Shown: in pieces, positions 25,681 through 33,334 of the stretch
Position numbering within the stretch: position 1 is the stretch's first letter
Layout of the letters: each line of letters starts with the position of its first letter
NCBI RefSeq assembly: GCF_019670105.1
Contig: NZ_AP023032.1
Coordinates: forward strand, 1,482,972 to 1,546,971
Source: Agarivorans albus
Lineage (GTDB): Bacteria; Pseudomonadota; Gammaproteobacteria; Enterobacterales; Celerinatantimonadaceae
Reading direction: 5' to 3'
Length of the DNA stretch: 64,000 nucleotides
Program-made: the position numbers and the translations under genes
The notes under the pieces: model-generated
Database searches by the model: none
What the model saw: the letters and a program-made list of their open reading frames with translations, nothing else
What the model was told of the DNA's origin: nothing

Positions 25681-26094
25681 TTATGTGCAGTTGTCAAAAT
25701 AAACTCCAAAAATAGCCGCAATCAAAACAACCAAGCCAATATATAGAATTCGATTTTTCCAGCGTGCTTTACGAGACAGCAGATAATAGCTCTCACTTTT
25801 TTCTGGCTTAAACCAAGCACCAGATTCACATACCTGCACCAAGTGAGACACTCTCACCGGATAATAGCCATACTCTGTATGGCTCGACCAGCTAACTTCC
25901 GGAGAGAAGTGTACTGGAAATTCTAATTCTTCAAGATTTAAATCGAACTTGTCTTGAAGAGCTTCGATAATTTCCCAAGCATCGTCACCAGATATGCCGT
26001 AATCATCTTCAATAATATCGCCGACTGATATCTCAGCTACATCTAAGCCGGAGTGATGGGCAATAATCCTTTTTACTTCAAGTTCAATATTCAT
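25681..26094 (-). CDS. DUF1493-like acyl-carrier-type protein with C-terminal helix
   Basis: This 137-residue protein's first 80 residues resemble DUF1493, an acyl-carrier-like helical fold (VKRIIAHHSGLDVAEISVGD, DDYGISGDDAWEIIEALQ). The usual serine of true carrier proteins is not evident at the turn. A hydrophobic helix near residues 113-131 would anchor it in the membrane. It is the last gene of the cassette-like block, starting shortly after a collapsed attC-like site. Function is unknown; DUF1493 genes are often found in mobile cassettes. Confidence 0.7.
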   Translation of the reverse strand: MNIELEVKRIIAHHSGLDVAEISVGDIIEDDYGISGDDAWEIIEALQDKFDLNLEELEFPVHFSPEVSWSSHTEYGYYPVRVSHLVQVCESGAWFKPEKSESYYLLSRKARWKNRILYIGLVVLIAAIFGVYFDNCT

Positions 26095-26106
26095 TCACTA
26101 CAACAC

Positions 26107-26123
26107 ATAACGCCTTGTTAGAT
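26107..26123 (-). other. Collapsed attC-like site
   Basis: Read on the minus strand, the sequence ATCTAAC-AAG-GCGTTAT joins an R''-like core (RYYYAAC) directly to a GCGTTAT R'-like end, with the long central hairpin missing. It overlaps the acetyltransferase stop codon and sits 13 bases before the DUF1493-like start. It looks like an attC site that has lost its middle. Confidence 0.5.
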
Positions 26124-26669
26124 TTCCTTAATGACTCGGGCTGGGTTACCACCGACAATTACGTTGTTAGGAAAACTCTTCGTCACGACAGAGCCAGAAG
26201 CAACTACAACATTATCTCCTAACACTACCCCGGGGTTGATAGTTGCATGACCACCAATCCAACAATTGTTCCCAATGGTAACTGGTTTCGCAAACTCAAC
26301 TCCGCTATTACGTTCAATTGGGTCAATCGGATGGCAAGCTGTGTAAATACCAACTTGAGGTCCAATAAAACAGTTGTCGCCAATTTTAACTTCTGCGCAA
26401 TCCAAAATTACACAGCCAAAATTCACGTAAAAGTTATCTCCAATGTTTATATTTTTTCCGTAGTCACAGTTAAAAGTTGGCTCTATTTTAATATCGCCAC
26501 TTATATGACCAAATAGGTCGTTAAGCAGTTTGAACCTCTCTGATTTTTGTTCTCTGCTTGTCCTATTATATTCAGCGGTAATTTTTCTCGCATTTGCACG
26601 CATCTTCGACAGTAATTCATCGCTCGGGTCATAAATTTCACCCGAAATCATCTTATCTAACTCACTCAT
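26118..26669 (-). CDS. Hexapeptide-repeat O-acetyltransferase (maltose/galactoside type)
   Basis: This 183-residue enzyme has an N-terminal Mac domain (MISGEIYDPSDELLSKMRANA) followed by a left-handed beta-helix. The helix carries the catalytic-histidine region TACHPID, the loop GNNCWIGGHATINPGV, and the end VVASGSVVTKSFPNNVIVGGNPA. It transfers acetyl from acetyl-CoA to a sugar hydroxyl; the acceptor is unknown. It starts 33 bases after a convincing attC-like site and ends in a collapsed one, which is classic cassette spacing. Confidence 0.9.
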   Translation of the reverse strand: MSELDKMISGEIYDPSDELLSKMRANARKITAEYNRTSREQKSERFKLLNDLFGHISGDIKIEPTFNCDYGKNINIGDNFYVNFGCVILDCAEVKIGDNCFIGPQVGIYTACHPIDPIERNSGVEFAKPVTIGNNCWIGGHATINPGVVLGDNVVVASGSVVTKSFPNNVIVGGNPARVIKEI

Positions 26670-26701
26670 ACTACTTCCTAAAATCGAAAAGGTTCATAGA
26701 A

Positions 26702-26805
26702 ATATAACGCCCAGAAAATGGGCGAGAGCAGCGGTTTCGTCGCGTCGTGGCACTTCTCCCGCAAGGAGCGTAGCGACGAGTTCTTGATTATTTTGTTTGT
26801 TAGGC
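26702..26805 (-). other. attC-like integron recombination site
   Basis: On the minus strand the site begins GCCTAACAAAC, an exact match to the RYYYAAC inverse core followed by the AAAC common in Vibrio repeats. It ends GGGCGTTATA, with the core GTTATAT a partial match to GTTRRRY. The interior folds on itself through CGTCGC/GCGACG and CTCC/GGGAG stems. It starts just after the stop codon of the upstream gene and ends shortly before the next start, exactly as in cassette arrays. Length is 104 bases. Confidence 0.65.
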
Positions 26806-26809
26806 AACG

Positions 26810-27169
26810 CTAGATAACCCATGCGCCCGACTCTCCCTCAAAAGAGATTTGCATACACTCGAACTGATCAGAATTGTCGCTGAGGTATATTTCCAGCCCA
26901 CCGGCCAGGCTGATGACAATGGTTCTGTTGTTTGGGACTTTATACTCAGTCACTTCAACATTCATAACTTCAAAAAACTCAGGAGAAGGCCATTCGCCCT
27001 CACGCCAATTCCCAACCACTTCACCATTCCGAACGAGTTCAACGGGTGACTGAATGGCAAAGTTAACATCACCAAACGAGAAATGAAGGTCGAACTGCCC
27101 TACGCGTATTTGCGTAGTAACCTGTCCAACCATTTTCGAAAGATCGAGTTCTTGAGGGATACGATACAT
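26810..27169 (-). CDS. Hypothetical cassette protein, 119 aa
   Basis: I do not recognise this protein with confidence. It is a soluble 119-residue protein, mostly beta in pattern (QVTTQIRVGQFDLHFSFGD, AIQSPVELVRNGEVVGNW, RTIVISLAGGLEIYLS), ending with FEGESGAWVI. The layout recalls small immunity-like or single-domain cassette proteins of unknown role. It is flanked by attC-like sites, has no own promoter visible, and runs in the same direction as the other three genes of the block. Confidence 0.7.
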   Translation of the reverse strand: MYRIPQELDLSKMVGQVTTQIRVGQFDLHFSFGDVNFAIQSPVELVRNGEVVGNWREGEWPSPEFFEVMNVEVTEYKVPNNRTIVISLAGGLEIYLSDNSDQFECMQISFEGESGAWVI

Positions 27170-27173
27170 AGTT

Positions 27174-27243
27174 TCTTAACGCTCATACTTAAACTGCTTA
27201 TGGCTTTTACAATTTGCTTAGCCGTTAATAATAAAGTTATAGA
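27174..27243 (-). other. Weak attC-like site
   Basis: Read on the minus strand, the segment begins with CTATAAC, ends with GCGTTAAGA, and its two ends are imperfectly complementary, with GGCT/AGCC pairing near the middle. It separates the small lipoprotein gene from the 119-aa gene. The cores deviate from consensus, so support is modest. Confidence 0.35.
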
Positions 27244-27260
27244 CCTAAACACATGCTCTA

Positions 27261-27425
27261 TTATTCTGAGCAATGATGCACATCAGGCGCTTTATGGTTT
27301 TGTTTAAAGTCACACTCGCACTTTTGATAATTAAAGCTACCACCTTGGTCTAAGCAATTATCTATTTTAGATCCTCCGCATGAGGAGAGTGATACTACAA
27401 ATAAGCTTAATATTAGTATTCTCAC
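27261..27425 (-). CDS. Small lipoprotein, 54 aa
   Basis: This frame encodes 54 residues from a GTG start with a GGAGAG ribosome-binding site five bases upstream. A lipoprotein signal with lipobox LSSC (Cys16) is followed by GG, and the 38-residue mature part contains five further cysteines within a short, polar, Lys/Asp-rich chain (DNCLDQGG, QKCECDF). The signal, ribosome-binding site and matching strand make it a credible gene, and it is the first gene of the cassette-like block. No family recognised. Confidence 0.6.
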   Translation of the reverse strand: MRILILSLFVVSLSSCGGSKIDNCLDQGGSFNYQKCECDFKQNHKAPDVHHCSE

Positions 27426-27699
27426 CAATACTCTCCAGAGACATGTAATATTTACATACTGTTACTTTGCAGCTAGTAGGCGACTGTGTATCGCTGAACT
27501 AGCGAGTATCAAAAAACTTGAACAATCATACAGTAAGCTGGCTCAAGGTATAACAGCGTCAGGTCAAGATTACGACATGCTTTACTCCTTCCTTCATTAT
27601 CGCCGAGTCGCGGAAGTGACAAGCGATTAAGCTGAGCACTGTTTGAGCGTAGCGAGTTGCGCAGGCGCGCTTGCCACTGAGCAACGAAGGATAAAGATA
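27426..27699. other. Gap without a recognised gene
   Basis: There is no credible coding sequence. Short GC-rich stretches such as GAGCGTAGCGAG resemble those inside the attC-like site at 26702-26805. Open frames here, in both directions, look like by-products of the repeat that follows. Confidence 0.3.
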
Positions 27700-27800
27700 A
27701 TGCAGGGCGACCTTTCTTTTTGCTTCGTTTTTCTTTGGTCGCCAAAGAAAAATGACGTCGCCGAGAGGCGAAATTCGGCACCACGGCCAAAGGAAAATAG
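27700..27800. repeat. Intergenic hairpin-rich repeat
   Basis: This contains a perfect hairpin, TTTTTCTTTGG / CCAAAGAAAAA with a three-base loop (27728-27738 and 27742-27752), flanked by GGCGACC and GTCGCC. Sequences of this type, giving spurious peptides such as FLWSPKKN, recur in many gammaproteobacterial genomes as far as I recall. I treat the overlapping open frames as non-coding. No second copy was found in the window. Confidence 0.4.
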
Positions 27801-27874
27801 CAACACCTTAACTAGCTTTGAGACAAAAACATTGAGTTATTCAAACTTTATTGTCCTACGAAAAAAGACACTAA

Positions 27875-27906
27875 TACTAAAAAAGGCCGCTTAACTAGCG
27901 GCCTTT
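27875..27906 (-). terminator. Terminator of the PL7 alginate lyase gene
   Basis: The stem AAAGGCCGC / GCGGCCTTT is followed, on the minus strand, by a run of T. It lies 32 bases after the PL7 stop codon. Confidence 0.82.
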
Positions 27907-27937
27907 GTCTGCTTGTTCGATACCCTGACAACTCAAC

Positions 27938-29398
27938 TTATGGGTTGTAGTTATCGTGAGTATTGGTCAATTTGTAGAAAGTGACTTTTGCGTAGTCGCT
28001 ATCGTTACTGCTGTTGTCTTGCAGGTAGATACCGGCTTTAAAGTACATGTAGTTGCTGGAATCATCGTAACCACTGCCAGACATGTTGATAGTTTTGCTG
28101 GCGAGCTGGCTGCCATTTTGGCTGATCTTGGCAGTAAGTGCGTCGCCATTCACCGTAATGGTATAAGAGAACTCTTCGTTCAAGGCGATACCGCTTGATG
28201 GGTTAGAGGTGCTGTTTAAATCACCGTTTGAACTCACCATGCTGCCTAGTAGGTTGTACCACGTTTCGTTACCACCGTCTGATTTCGACGTTTCGTGGGC
28301 AAAGTAAATAGCGCCATTACTGTTACCCGGTAGTTTGTGGTAGTAAAGGCGGATAGGTTCGTTGCCTTCTGCATGAATTTGCCCAATTACAATTCGGCCC
28401 ACTTGCTCGTTGTTTGAGCTTGTTGTGGTGACGTGATTTACCGCAAGGGTGGCGTCTAGTACGCCATCAATGCCGCCAAAAGCGCTTTGGCTGCTGCTTG
28501 GAATACTTGAAAACGCCCAGTTATTGTCTTTACCACTAGTAGAATACGAGGTGTTTCCGCGGCGTAGCATTTCGCGTAATTCGGTGCGTACATATTTGGT
28601 ACCACTAGAGGTTGTTACCCCTTTAACTGGCGTGTAAAACACCATACCGCCGTCGCTGCCGGTGTAGAAGTAGCTATCTTCGTAACTTGCCGCTAGCTCT
28701 ACTTCTTTAATTGAAGTGGCGTAACCGTCGCCTTCATCTACTGGAATGCTTAGGTACCAGTCCAATAGATCAAAATTGCCAGAAGGTGCTTTAGACGCAT
28801 CAAGATTGTGGTCACCGCCGCCGCTACCGCCACCTGAGCCGCCGCCAGATGTATCATCGGTTCTGGTTAGCTCCCATTGCTGGTTAATGTTGCCGCTGCT
28901 TGATGTCCAAAGGTAGAGTGATTGACGCAGTGCGGCGCCGCCATTGCCATCGATAGAAAAGCCTGGTGCATTGCGTTTTTCAAAACGATAAATTTCGGTG
29001 CCACTGGTTACTTTAACTTTCTTCCAGTGTTGGTCGTAGTTGCTGGAATCACATACCTCTAAGGTAACTGCTTGACGCTTAGCACCACCCGTTCCGCCAT
29101 CCCAACAAAGGCTAGTACCCTCTTTCTTGTAAGAGTAGTAACCACTTCCATGGCTAATTTGCACCCAGTTTTGATTTACATTGGTGGTTTTGGTTGTCCA
29201 TAGGTAAAGCTGCTGTCCTTCAACAGCGCCGCCGTTACCATCAATTGAGTAGCCCGTTTCCATTTTTTGCATGTTGAAAGTTGCAGCAGTCGCCAACGAA
29301 GAAGATAGCGCTAGAACAACAAAGCAAAGTGATTTTTTTAGTGCTTTACCATTAACGAGTGTCTTGTTCGAATCAGTGCATTTATCAATAGGTTTCAT
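27938..29398 (-). CDS. Secreted alginate lyase, ricin-type CBM13 + PL7
   Basis: This exported enzyme of 486 residues cleaves alginate by beta-elimination. A long signal region ends near residue 39 (LATAA). Residues 40-180 form a ricin-type lectin domain with two visible GYSIDGNGGA / GFSIDGNGGA repeats and QNW/QQW motifs. A GGGSGGGSGGG linker near 186-196 leads to a PL7 domain. There RTELREM (271-277), QIH (Gln340, His342) and YFKAGIY (about 452-458) supply the known catalytic Arg, Gln, His and Tyr. It ends in its own terminator. Confidence 0.95.
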   Translation of the reverse strand: MKPIDKCTDSNKTLVNGKALKKSLCFVVLALSSSLATAATFNMQKMETGYSIDGNGGAVEGQQLYLWTTKTTNVNQNWVQISHGSGYYSYKKEGTSLCWDGGTGGAKRQAVTLEVCDSSNYDQHWKKVKVTSGTEIYRFEKRNAPGFSIDGNGGAALRQSLYLWTSSSGNINQQWELTRTDDTSGGGSGGGSGGGDHNLDASKAPSGNFDLLDWYLSIPVDEGDGYATSIKEVELAASYEDSYFYTGSDGGMVFYTPVKGVTTSSGTKYVRTELREMLRRGNTSYSTSGKDNNWAFSSIPSSSQSAFGGIDGVLDATLAVNHVTTTSSNNEQVGRIVIGQIHAEGNEPIRLYYHKLPGNSNGAIYFAHETSKSDGGNETWYNLLGSMVSSNGDLNSTSNPSSGIALNEEFSYTITVNGDALTAKISQNGSQLASKTINMSGSGYDDSSNYMYFKAGIYLQDNSSNDSDYAKVTFYKLTNTHDNYNP

Positions 29399-29888
29399 TA
29401 CTCATTTCCTTATTTTTAAAACCTTGTTGCTTATTGTGAAGTTACATTAAGGCAGACTAAGACGAGCGGGTTTATCCTTAGTTGCCCAGCCTTCTGCAGG
29501 CCACGACTTACCAACTGCTTAAAAGTAAATGACCAACAGCGTTCATAAACGTGATGATTTGTTTATGAAATTTGATGTTAGCTTTGTTGATGATGAAAAA
29601 ATCAGCGATACACTGCAATAATGTGTTTTTATAATACAATTGTTGTTATTTTGTGAACTAGTCATACAAATATGAAATTAAATGTTGCTTTGCTTGTTTT
29701 TTAAGCTAAAGCAAGGTTTACCAGTTTTAGCCTTATTTGGTGAGTTTTTAGCCTTTTTAAGCTGGATTACTGGTTAAGTTTGAATTGAAGGCTCTTTTGT
29801 CACCTATACAAAAACCTAAAATTGTATGATTTATATGGGCTTTGACTTTGTTGAATGCTGGTCGATGTGCTTAGCGGGTAATAAACAA
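29399..29888. promoter_or_regulatory. Divergent promoter region, PL7 / SatD
   Basis: This AT-rich region between divergent genes holds no open frame. It contains the perfect inverted repeat at 29542-29569 and leads on the right into the SatD operator array. Promoter boxes could not be set reliably. Confidence 0.4.
29542..29569. promoter_or_regulatory. Perfect inverted repeat upstream of PL7
   Basis: TTCATAAAC-N10-GTTTATGAA is a perfect 9-base inverted repeat with its centre about 157 bases before the PL7 start codon. It has the size of a dimeric regulator site. The same motif was not found upstream of the other polysaccharidase genes. Confidence 0.5.
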
Positions 29889-29949
29889 GTTACTTTGTTG
29901 TATGTAACTTATTTGGGTTACATTTTACAAGGTAACCAATTTGAGTTAC
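29889..29949. promoter_or_regulatory. 28-bp-period operator array upstream of satD
   Basis: GTTAC occurs at 29889, 29917 and 29945, and its reverse complement GTAAC at 29904 and 29932, every unit exactly 28 bases apart. Each full unit is a GTTAC-N10-GTAAC palindrome; the third is a half-unit that ends just before the ribosome-binding site. A dimeric regulator bound along this array would cover the promoter and block initiation. SatD itself, with a C-terminal helix-turn-helix, is the first candidate. Confidence 0.7.
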
Positions 29950-29976
29950 CTTGTTCTCAATGAAGAGGATAATACT

Positions 29977-30639
29977 ATGCAGCAGGTAGCCGTTCTTACT
30001 GGGGACTTAGTTGGCTCTAGTGAGTTAAACAGCCAAGATTTTGCAAAAATTTTGCAGCGATTGAGCGCTAGTTTGGCTTTAACCAGCGAACGCTACCAAT
30101 GTCGCTACGAGATTTTTCGCGGTGATGCTTTTCAGCTGGTGCTCAATGATCCACGCCAAGCATTAGAATGTGCTTTAGCAATTCGTTTAGATTTAAAATC
30201 CTCTGGCGATAAAAACTTGGCCTTTGATGCACGTATTGGAATTGGTATTGGCGAGATAGATCCTTTGGCAGAATTTGTGTCACGCTCAAATGGTGAAGCC
30301 TTTGTATTATCTGGGCGCGGACTAGATAGTCTTAAACGTCACTATTTGGGAATATTTAGTAACGACACTAAGTTTACGCAACGTATTGAATTGCTCACCA
30401 AATTTGCCGACCATCAAGTGCAAGAACTTACCATTAAACAAGCGCAAGCCTTGTCGCTATACTGGCAGCTAACTGAGCCAAGCCACGCAGCACTGGCGGC
30501 GCAACTTAATAGTTCACGGGTTAATGCCACTAAGTTGCTCAATCAGTCTCAGTACCAATTGCTAGAAGAATATAAACTGTTTTTTATCCAACTTATGGAA
30601 GAGTTTTATTATGGAAACACTGGCGCAATTCGCTCTTAG
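29977..30639 (+). CDS. satD: SatD-family protein, cyclase-like domain plus HTH
   Basis: This 220-residue cytosolic protein has an N-terminal half that looks like a nucleotidyl-cyclase-type fold: TGDLVGSS with Asp10, FRGDAFQLVL with Asp50 (the two positions that bind metals in class III cyclases), and RIGIGIGEI. The C-terminal 60 residues form a helix-turn-helix (HAALAAQLNSSRVNATKLL). SatD function is not established; activity as a cyclase is my inference. The ATG at 29977 has a GAAGAGG site. It overlaps the DUF3307 gene by 29 bases and sits behind a striking operator array. Confidence 0.78.
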   Translation: MQQVAVLTGDLVGSSELNSQDFAKILQRLSASLALTSERYQCRYEIFRGDAFQLVLNDPRQALECALAIRLDLKSSGDKNLAFDARIGIGIGEIDPLAEFVSRSNGEAFVLSGRGLDSLKRHYLGIFSNDTKFTQRIELLTKFADHQVQELTIKQAQALSLYWQLTEPSHAALAAQLNSSRVNATKLLNQSQYQLLEEYKLFFIQLMEEFYYGNTGAIRS

Positions 30640-31351
30640 TATTGGCTTAGCTTATCTGTTGTTAGAGTTTTATTGTTTACCAAACTCTTGGCTAGAAGCC
30701 ATTCAGCAAAGCAAGTTTGCAGCTGGTGGTTTGTATTTTCGCGCGCTGCTTATCACGGTGTTGTTTGCAGGTATAAGCATGTTGTTTGTATCAGCACTTG
30801 GCCCTTTGTTAGCAGCTATAGCGGCATTGTTTATCGCCAGTGTGTTAATTGCTGGGGTAAGTGCTTACTTGCCCGATAGAAGCCGTTATTACCTTGGCCA
30901 GCAACTAGCCCAGCTTGCAGTATTGTTGCTATTGGTTTTGGAGTTAAGCCAAGCCTGGCCGCTAGTGAGTGTGCTCTTCGAGCAAGCGATGCAGGCCAAA
31001 GTATTAGTAATTATTTTTGCTTATTTACTTATTTGGGGGCCATGTTCAAAGGTGCTTGGTTTAATCTTGCAGCGCTGGAGCCCACTTACTGAACAGCCAA
31101 AGCAAAATTTACCGATGGCTGGGCAGGCGATTGGCATGGTTGAGCGTAGCTTGGTGCTCACTTGTGTATTGCTCAATCAATTTGCCGCAATTGGCTTTAT
31201 TGTTACCGCCAAATCGATTTTTCGTTTTGGCGACCTAAAAGATCATAGCGACCGAAAACTTACCGAATATGTAATGCTGGGTACTTTGCTTAGTGTTGCC
31301 GCCAGCGTGTTTATTGGCTTGGCTGCACATGCCTTATACCATGCCCTATAG
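30611..31351 (+). CDS. DUF3307-like membrane protein
   Basis: This 246-residue integral membrane protein has about seven hydrophobic segments. The C-terminal segment AAIGFIVTAKSIFRFGDLKD, then TEYVMLGTLLSV, is the hallmark of DUF3307 proteins, which often accompany SatD. It overlaps the SatD gene by 29 bases, so expression is coupled. Function is unknown. RecQ follows 33 bases later on the same strand and may share the transcript. Confidence 0.8.
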   Translation: METLAQFALSIGLAYLLLEFYCLPNSWLEAIQQSKFAAGGLYFRALLITVLFAGISMLFVSALGPLLAAIAALFIASVLIAGVSAYLPDRSRYYLGQQLAQLAVLLLLVLELSQAWPLVSVLFEQAMQAKVLVIIFAYLLIWGPCSKVLGLILQRWSPLTEQPKQNLPMAGQAIGMVERSLVLTCVLLNQFAAIGFIVTAKSIFRFGDLKDHSDRKLTEYVMLGTLLSVAASVFIGLAAHALYHAL

Positions 31352-31384
31352 TTTAATTTATTTAACCACTAAGAGCTTACCTAC

Positions 31385-33334
31385 ATGCCTCAAAATTTAT
31401 CTGCTCAGTTAAAACAACATTTTGGATTTGACGGTTTTCGTCAAGGGCAAGCACCGGTGGTGGAGCGCTTATTGGCTCAGCGTTCTTGTTTAGCGATTTT
31501 TCCCACAGGGTCGGGTAAATCGCTATGTTATCAATTTACCGCCTTGCAACTGCCGCATCTTACTTTGGTGGTGTCTCCATTATTGGCTTTGATTAAAGAT
31601 CAGCTGGCTTTTTTACAGGCTAAAGGCATTGCTGCAGCCAGTTTAGATTCCACCTTAACTGCTGAACAAAGTAAGCAGGTAATGAGTGAGGTGCGCAGCG
31701 GCAAAACTAAAATATTAATGGTCTCGGTAGAGCGTTTTAAAAACGAGCGTTTTCGTCAGTTTATTGAATCGGTAGCTGTGTCTATGTTGGTGGTAGACGA
31801 GGCGCACTGTATCTCTGAGTGGGGCCATAATTTTCGCCCCGACTACTTAAAGCTGCCGCAATATCGCCAAGAACTTAACATTCCTTTAGTACTGCTATTA
31901 ACGGCCACCGCGACCAAAAAAGTAAAACTCGATATGGCTGCGCGCTTCGCTATAGCAGAAGATGACATCGTGCAAACAGGCTTTTATCGAAACAACTTAG
32001 ATCTTAGTGTGCAAGCCTGCAGTAGCAACGATAAGCAGCAACAGCTATTAGCATTTATTCGCCAACAAACGGGTGCTGGCATCGTTTACGTTACTTTGCA
32101 AAACAGCGCTGAACAGGTGGCAAGCTTTTTACAGCAACAAGGCATAAACGCGGTTGCCTATCATGCCGGTTTTGCCAATGAGCAACGCCAGCAAACGCAA
32201 GATGATTTTATGGCGGGCAAAGTACAGGTGGTGGTGGCCACCATAGCTTTTGGTATGGGGGTAGATAAAAGTGACATTCGCTTTGTAGTGCATTTTGATT
32301 TGCCGAAGTCTATCGAAAACTACAGCCAAGAAATTGGCCGAGCAGGGCGCGATGGCCAGCTTTCGCACTGTTTAACCTTGGCGAATTTAGACGGTTTAAC
32401 CACGGTGGAGAACTTTGTATACGGTGATACGCCCGAGCAAAGTGGCATAGAAGCCTTGTTGGCAAATATTCAGGCTGAGTCTCAAGGCGAGCAATGGGAA
32501 GTGCAAATCAACAGCCTGTCTAGCCTTACTAATATTCGCCAACTGCCACTTAAAACCCTATTGGTGCAATTAGAGATTCAAGGTCTTATTAAGCCGTTAT
32601 ATGCCTATTATGCTGATTTTAAGTACAAGTTCTTAGTAGACAAAAGCGCAGTACTGGCGCGCTTTTCTGGCGAACGCTTACAGTTTATTGAAGCGATTTT
32701 TACTCATACACAAATGAAAAAAATATGGGGTAGTCTTAACTTTGATGGCCTGTATCAGCAGTATCAAGCAGAGCGCTCCAGAGTAGTGGCCGCCCTAGAG
32801 TATTTGGCAGAGCAGGGCTTAATCGAGTTAGAAACCAAGAAGATTACCGAGGTATATCAAGTAAACGCAGCGGGTTTGGCCGACCCTCAACTTGCCAGCC
32901 GTTTAAGCCAGTACTTCAACGATACGCAAACTAAAGAGATTAAACGGATTGCCCAGTTGGTTCGTTTCTTTGAACTAGATTCTTGCTTAAGTTACCAGTT
33001 AGCGCGTTACTTTGATGACCACAACGCGCCTGCACAATGTGGCCATTGTAGTGTATGCCGCGGGCAAGTGGCTAAGTTGAGTTATTCTGCGCCGCTTAAG
33101 CAGCTAGACGATGCTCAAGTGTTTAATTACTTACAAGAGCTTAAACAACATTTAAGTGCCAGCCAACAAGCGCTGCTTAGCCCCATAATGGCCTGTCGAT
33201 TTTTAACTGGGGTGACCAGTCCGTGGTCTACAAAATTTAAACTTCGCCAGCTGGCTGGGTTTGCCTGCTGTGAAAAACAGCCATACGCAAATACCTTGCA
33301 GCAAGTAGAGAGATTGTGGGAGCAGCTTGGTTAA
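31385..33334 (+). CDS. RecQ-family ATP-dependent DNA helicase
   Basis: This 649-residue superfamily-2 helicase unwinds DNA with 3'-5' polarity in the known family. Walker A PTGSGKS has Lys45; VVDEAHCISEWGHNFRPDY is motif II, with Asn where RecQ usually has Asp in GHDFRP; TATATKK is motif III; EIGRAGRDG is motif VI. The zinc-binding region shows CLSY...CGHCSVC. No HRDC domain follows, and the protein diverges from E. coli RecQ, so it is probably a RecQ paralogue. It lies downstream of SatD-DUF3307. Confidence 0.92.
   Translation: MPQNLSAQLKQHFGFDGFRQGQAPVVERLLAQRSCLAIFPTGSGKSLCYQFTALQLPHLTLVVSPLLALIKDQLAFLQAKGIAAASLDSTLTAEQSKQVMSEVRSGKTKILMVSVERFKNERFRQFIESVAVSMLVVDEAHCISEWGHNFRPDYLKLPQYRQELNIPLVLLLTATATKKVKLDMAARFAIAEDDIVQTGFYRNNLDLSVQACSSNDKQQQLLAFIRQQTGAGIVYVTLQNSAEQVASFLQQQGINAVAYHAGFANEQRQQTQDDFMAGKVQVVVATIAFGMGVDKSDIRFVVHFDLPKSIENYSQEIGRAGRDGQLSHCLTLANLDGLTTVENFVYGDTPEQSGIEALLANIQAESQGEQWEVQINSLSSLTNIRQLPLKTLLVQLEIQGLIKPLYAYYADFKYKFLVDKSAVLARFSGERLQFIEAIFTHTQMKKIWGSLNFDGLYQQYQAERSRVVAALEYLAEQGLIELETKKITEVYQVNAAGLADPQLASRLSQYFNDTQTKEIKRIAQLVRFFELDSCLSYQLARYFDDHNAPAQCGHCSVCRGQVAKLSYSAPLKQLDDAQVFNYLQELKQHLSASQQALLSPIMACRFLTGVTSPWSTKFKLRQLAGFACCEKQPYANTLQQVERLWEQLG

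Noticed and set aside
27509-27894. Two frames of 93 and 83 codons in the gap before PL7
   Set aside because: They overlap each other on opposite strands, lie over the hairpin repeat, lack ribosome-binding sites and encode low-complexity, basic peptides.
29889-29949. The satD upstream repeats as a CRISPR array
   Set aside because: Only five-base half-sites are conserved, there are fewer than three full units, spacers are 10 and 8 bases, and no cas gene is present.
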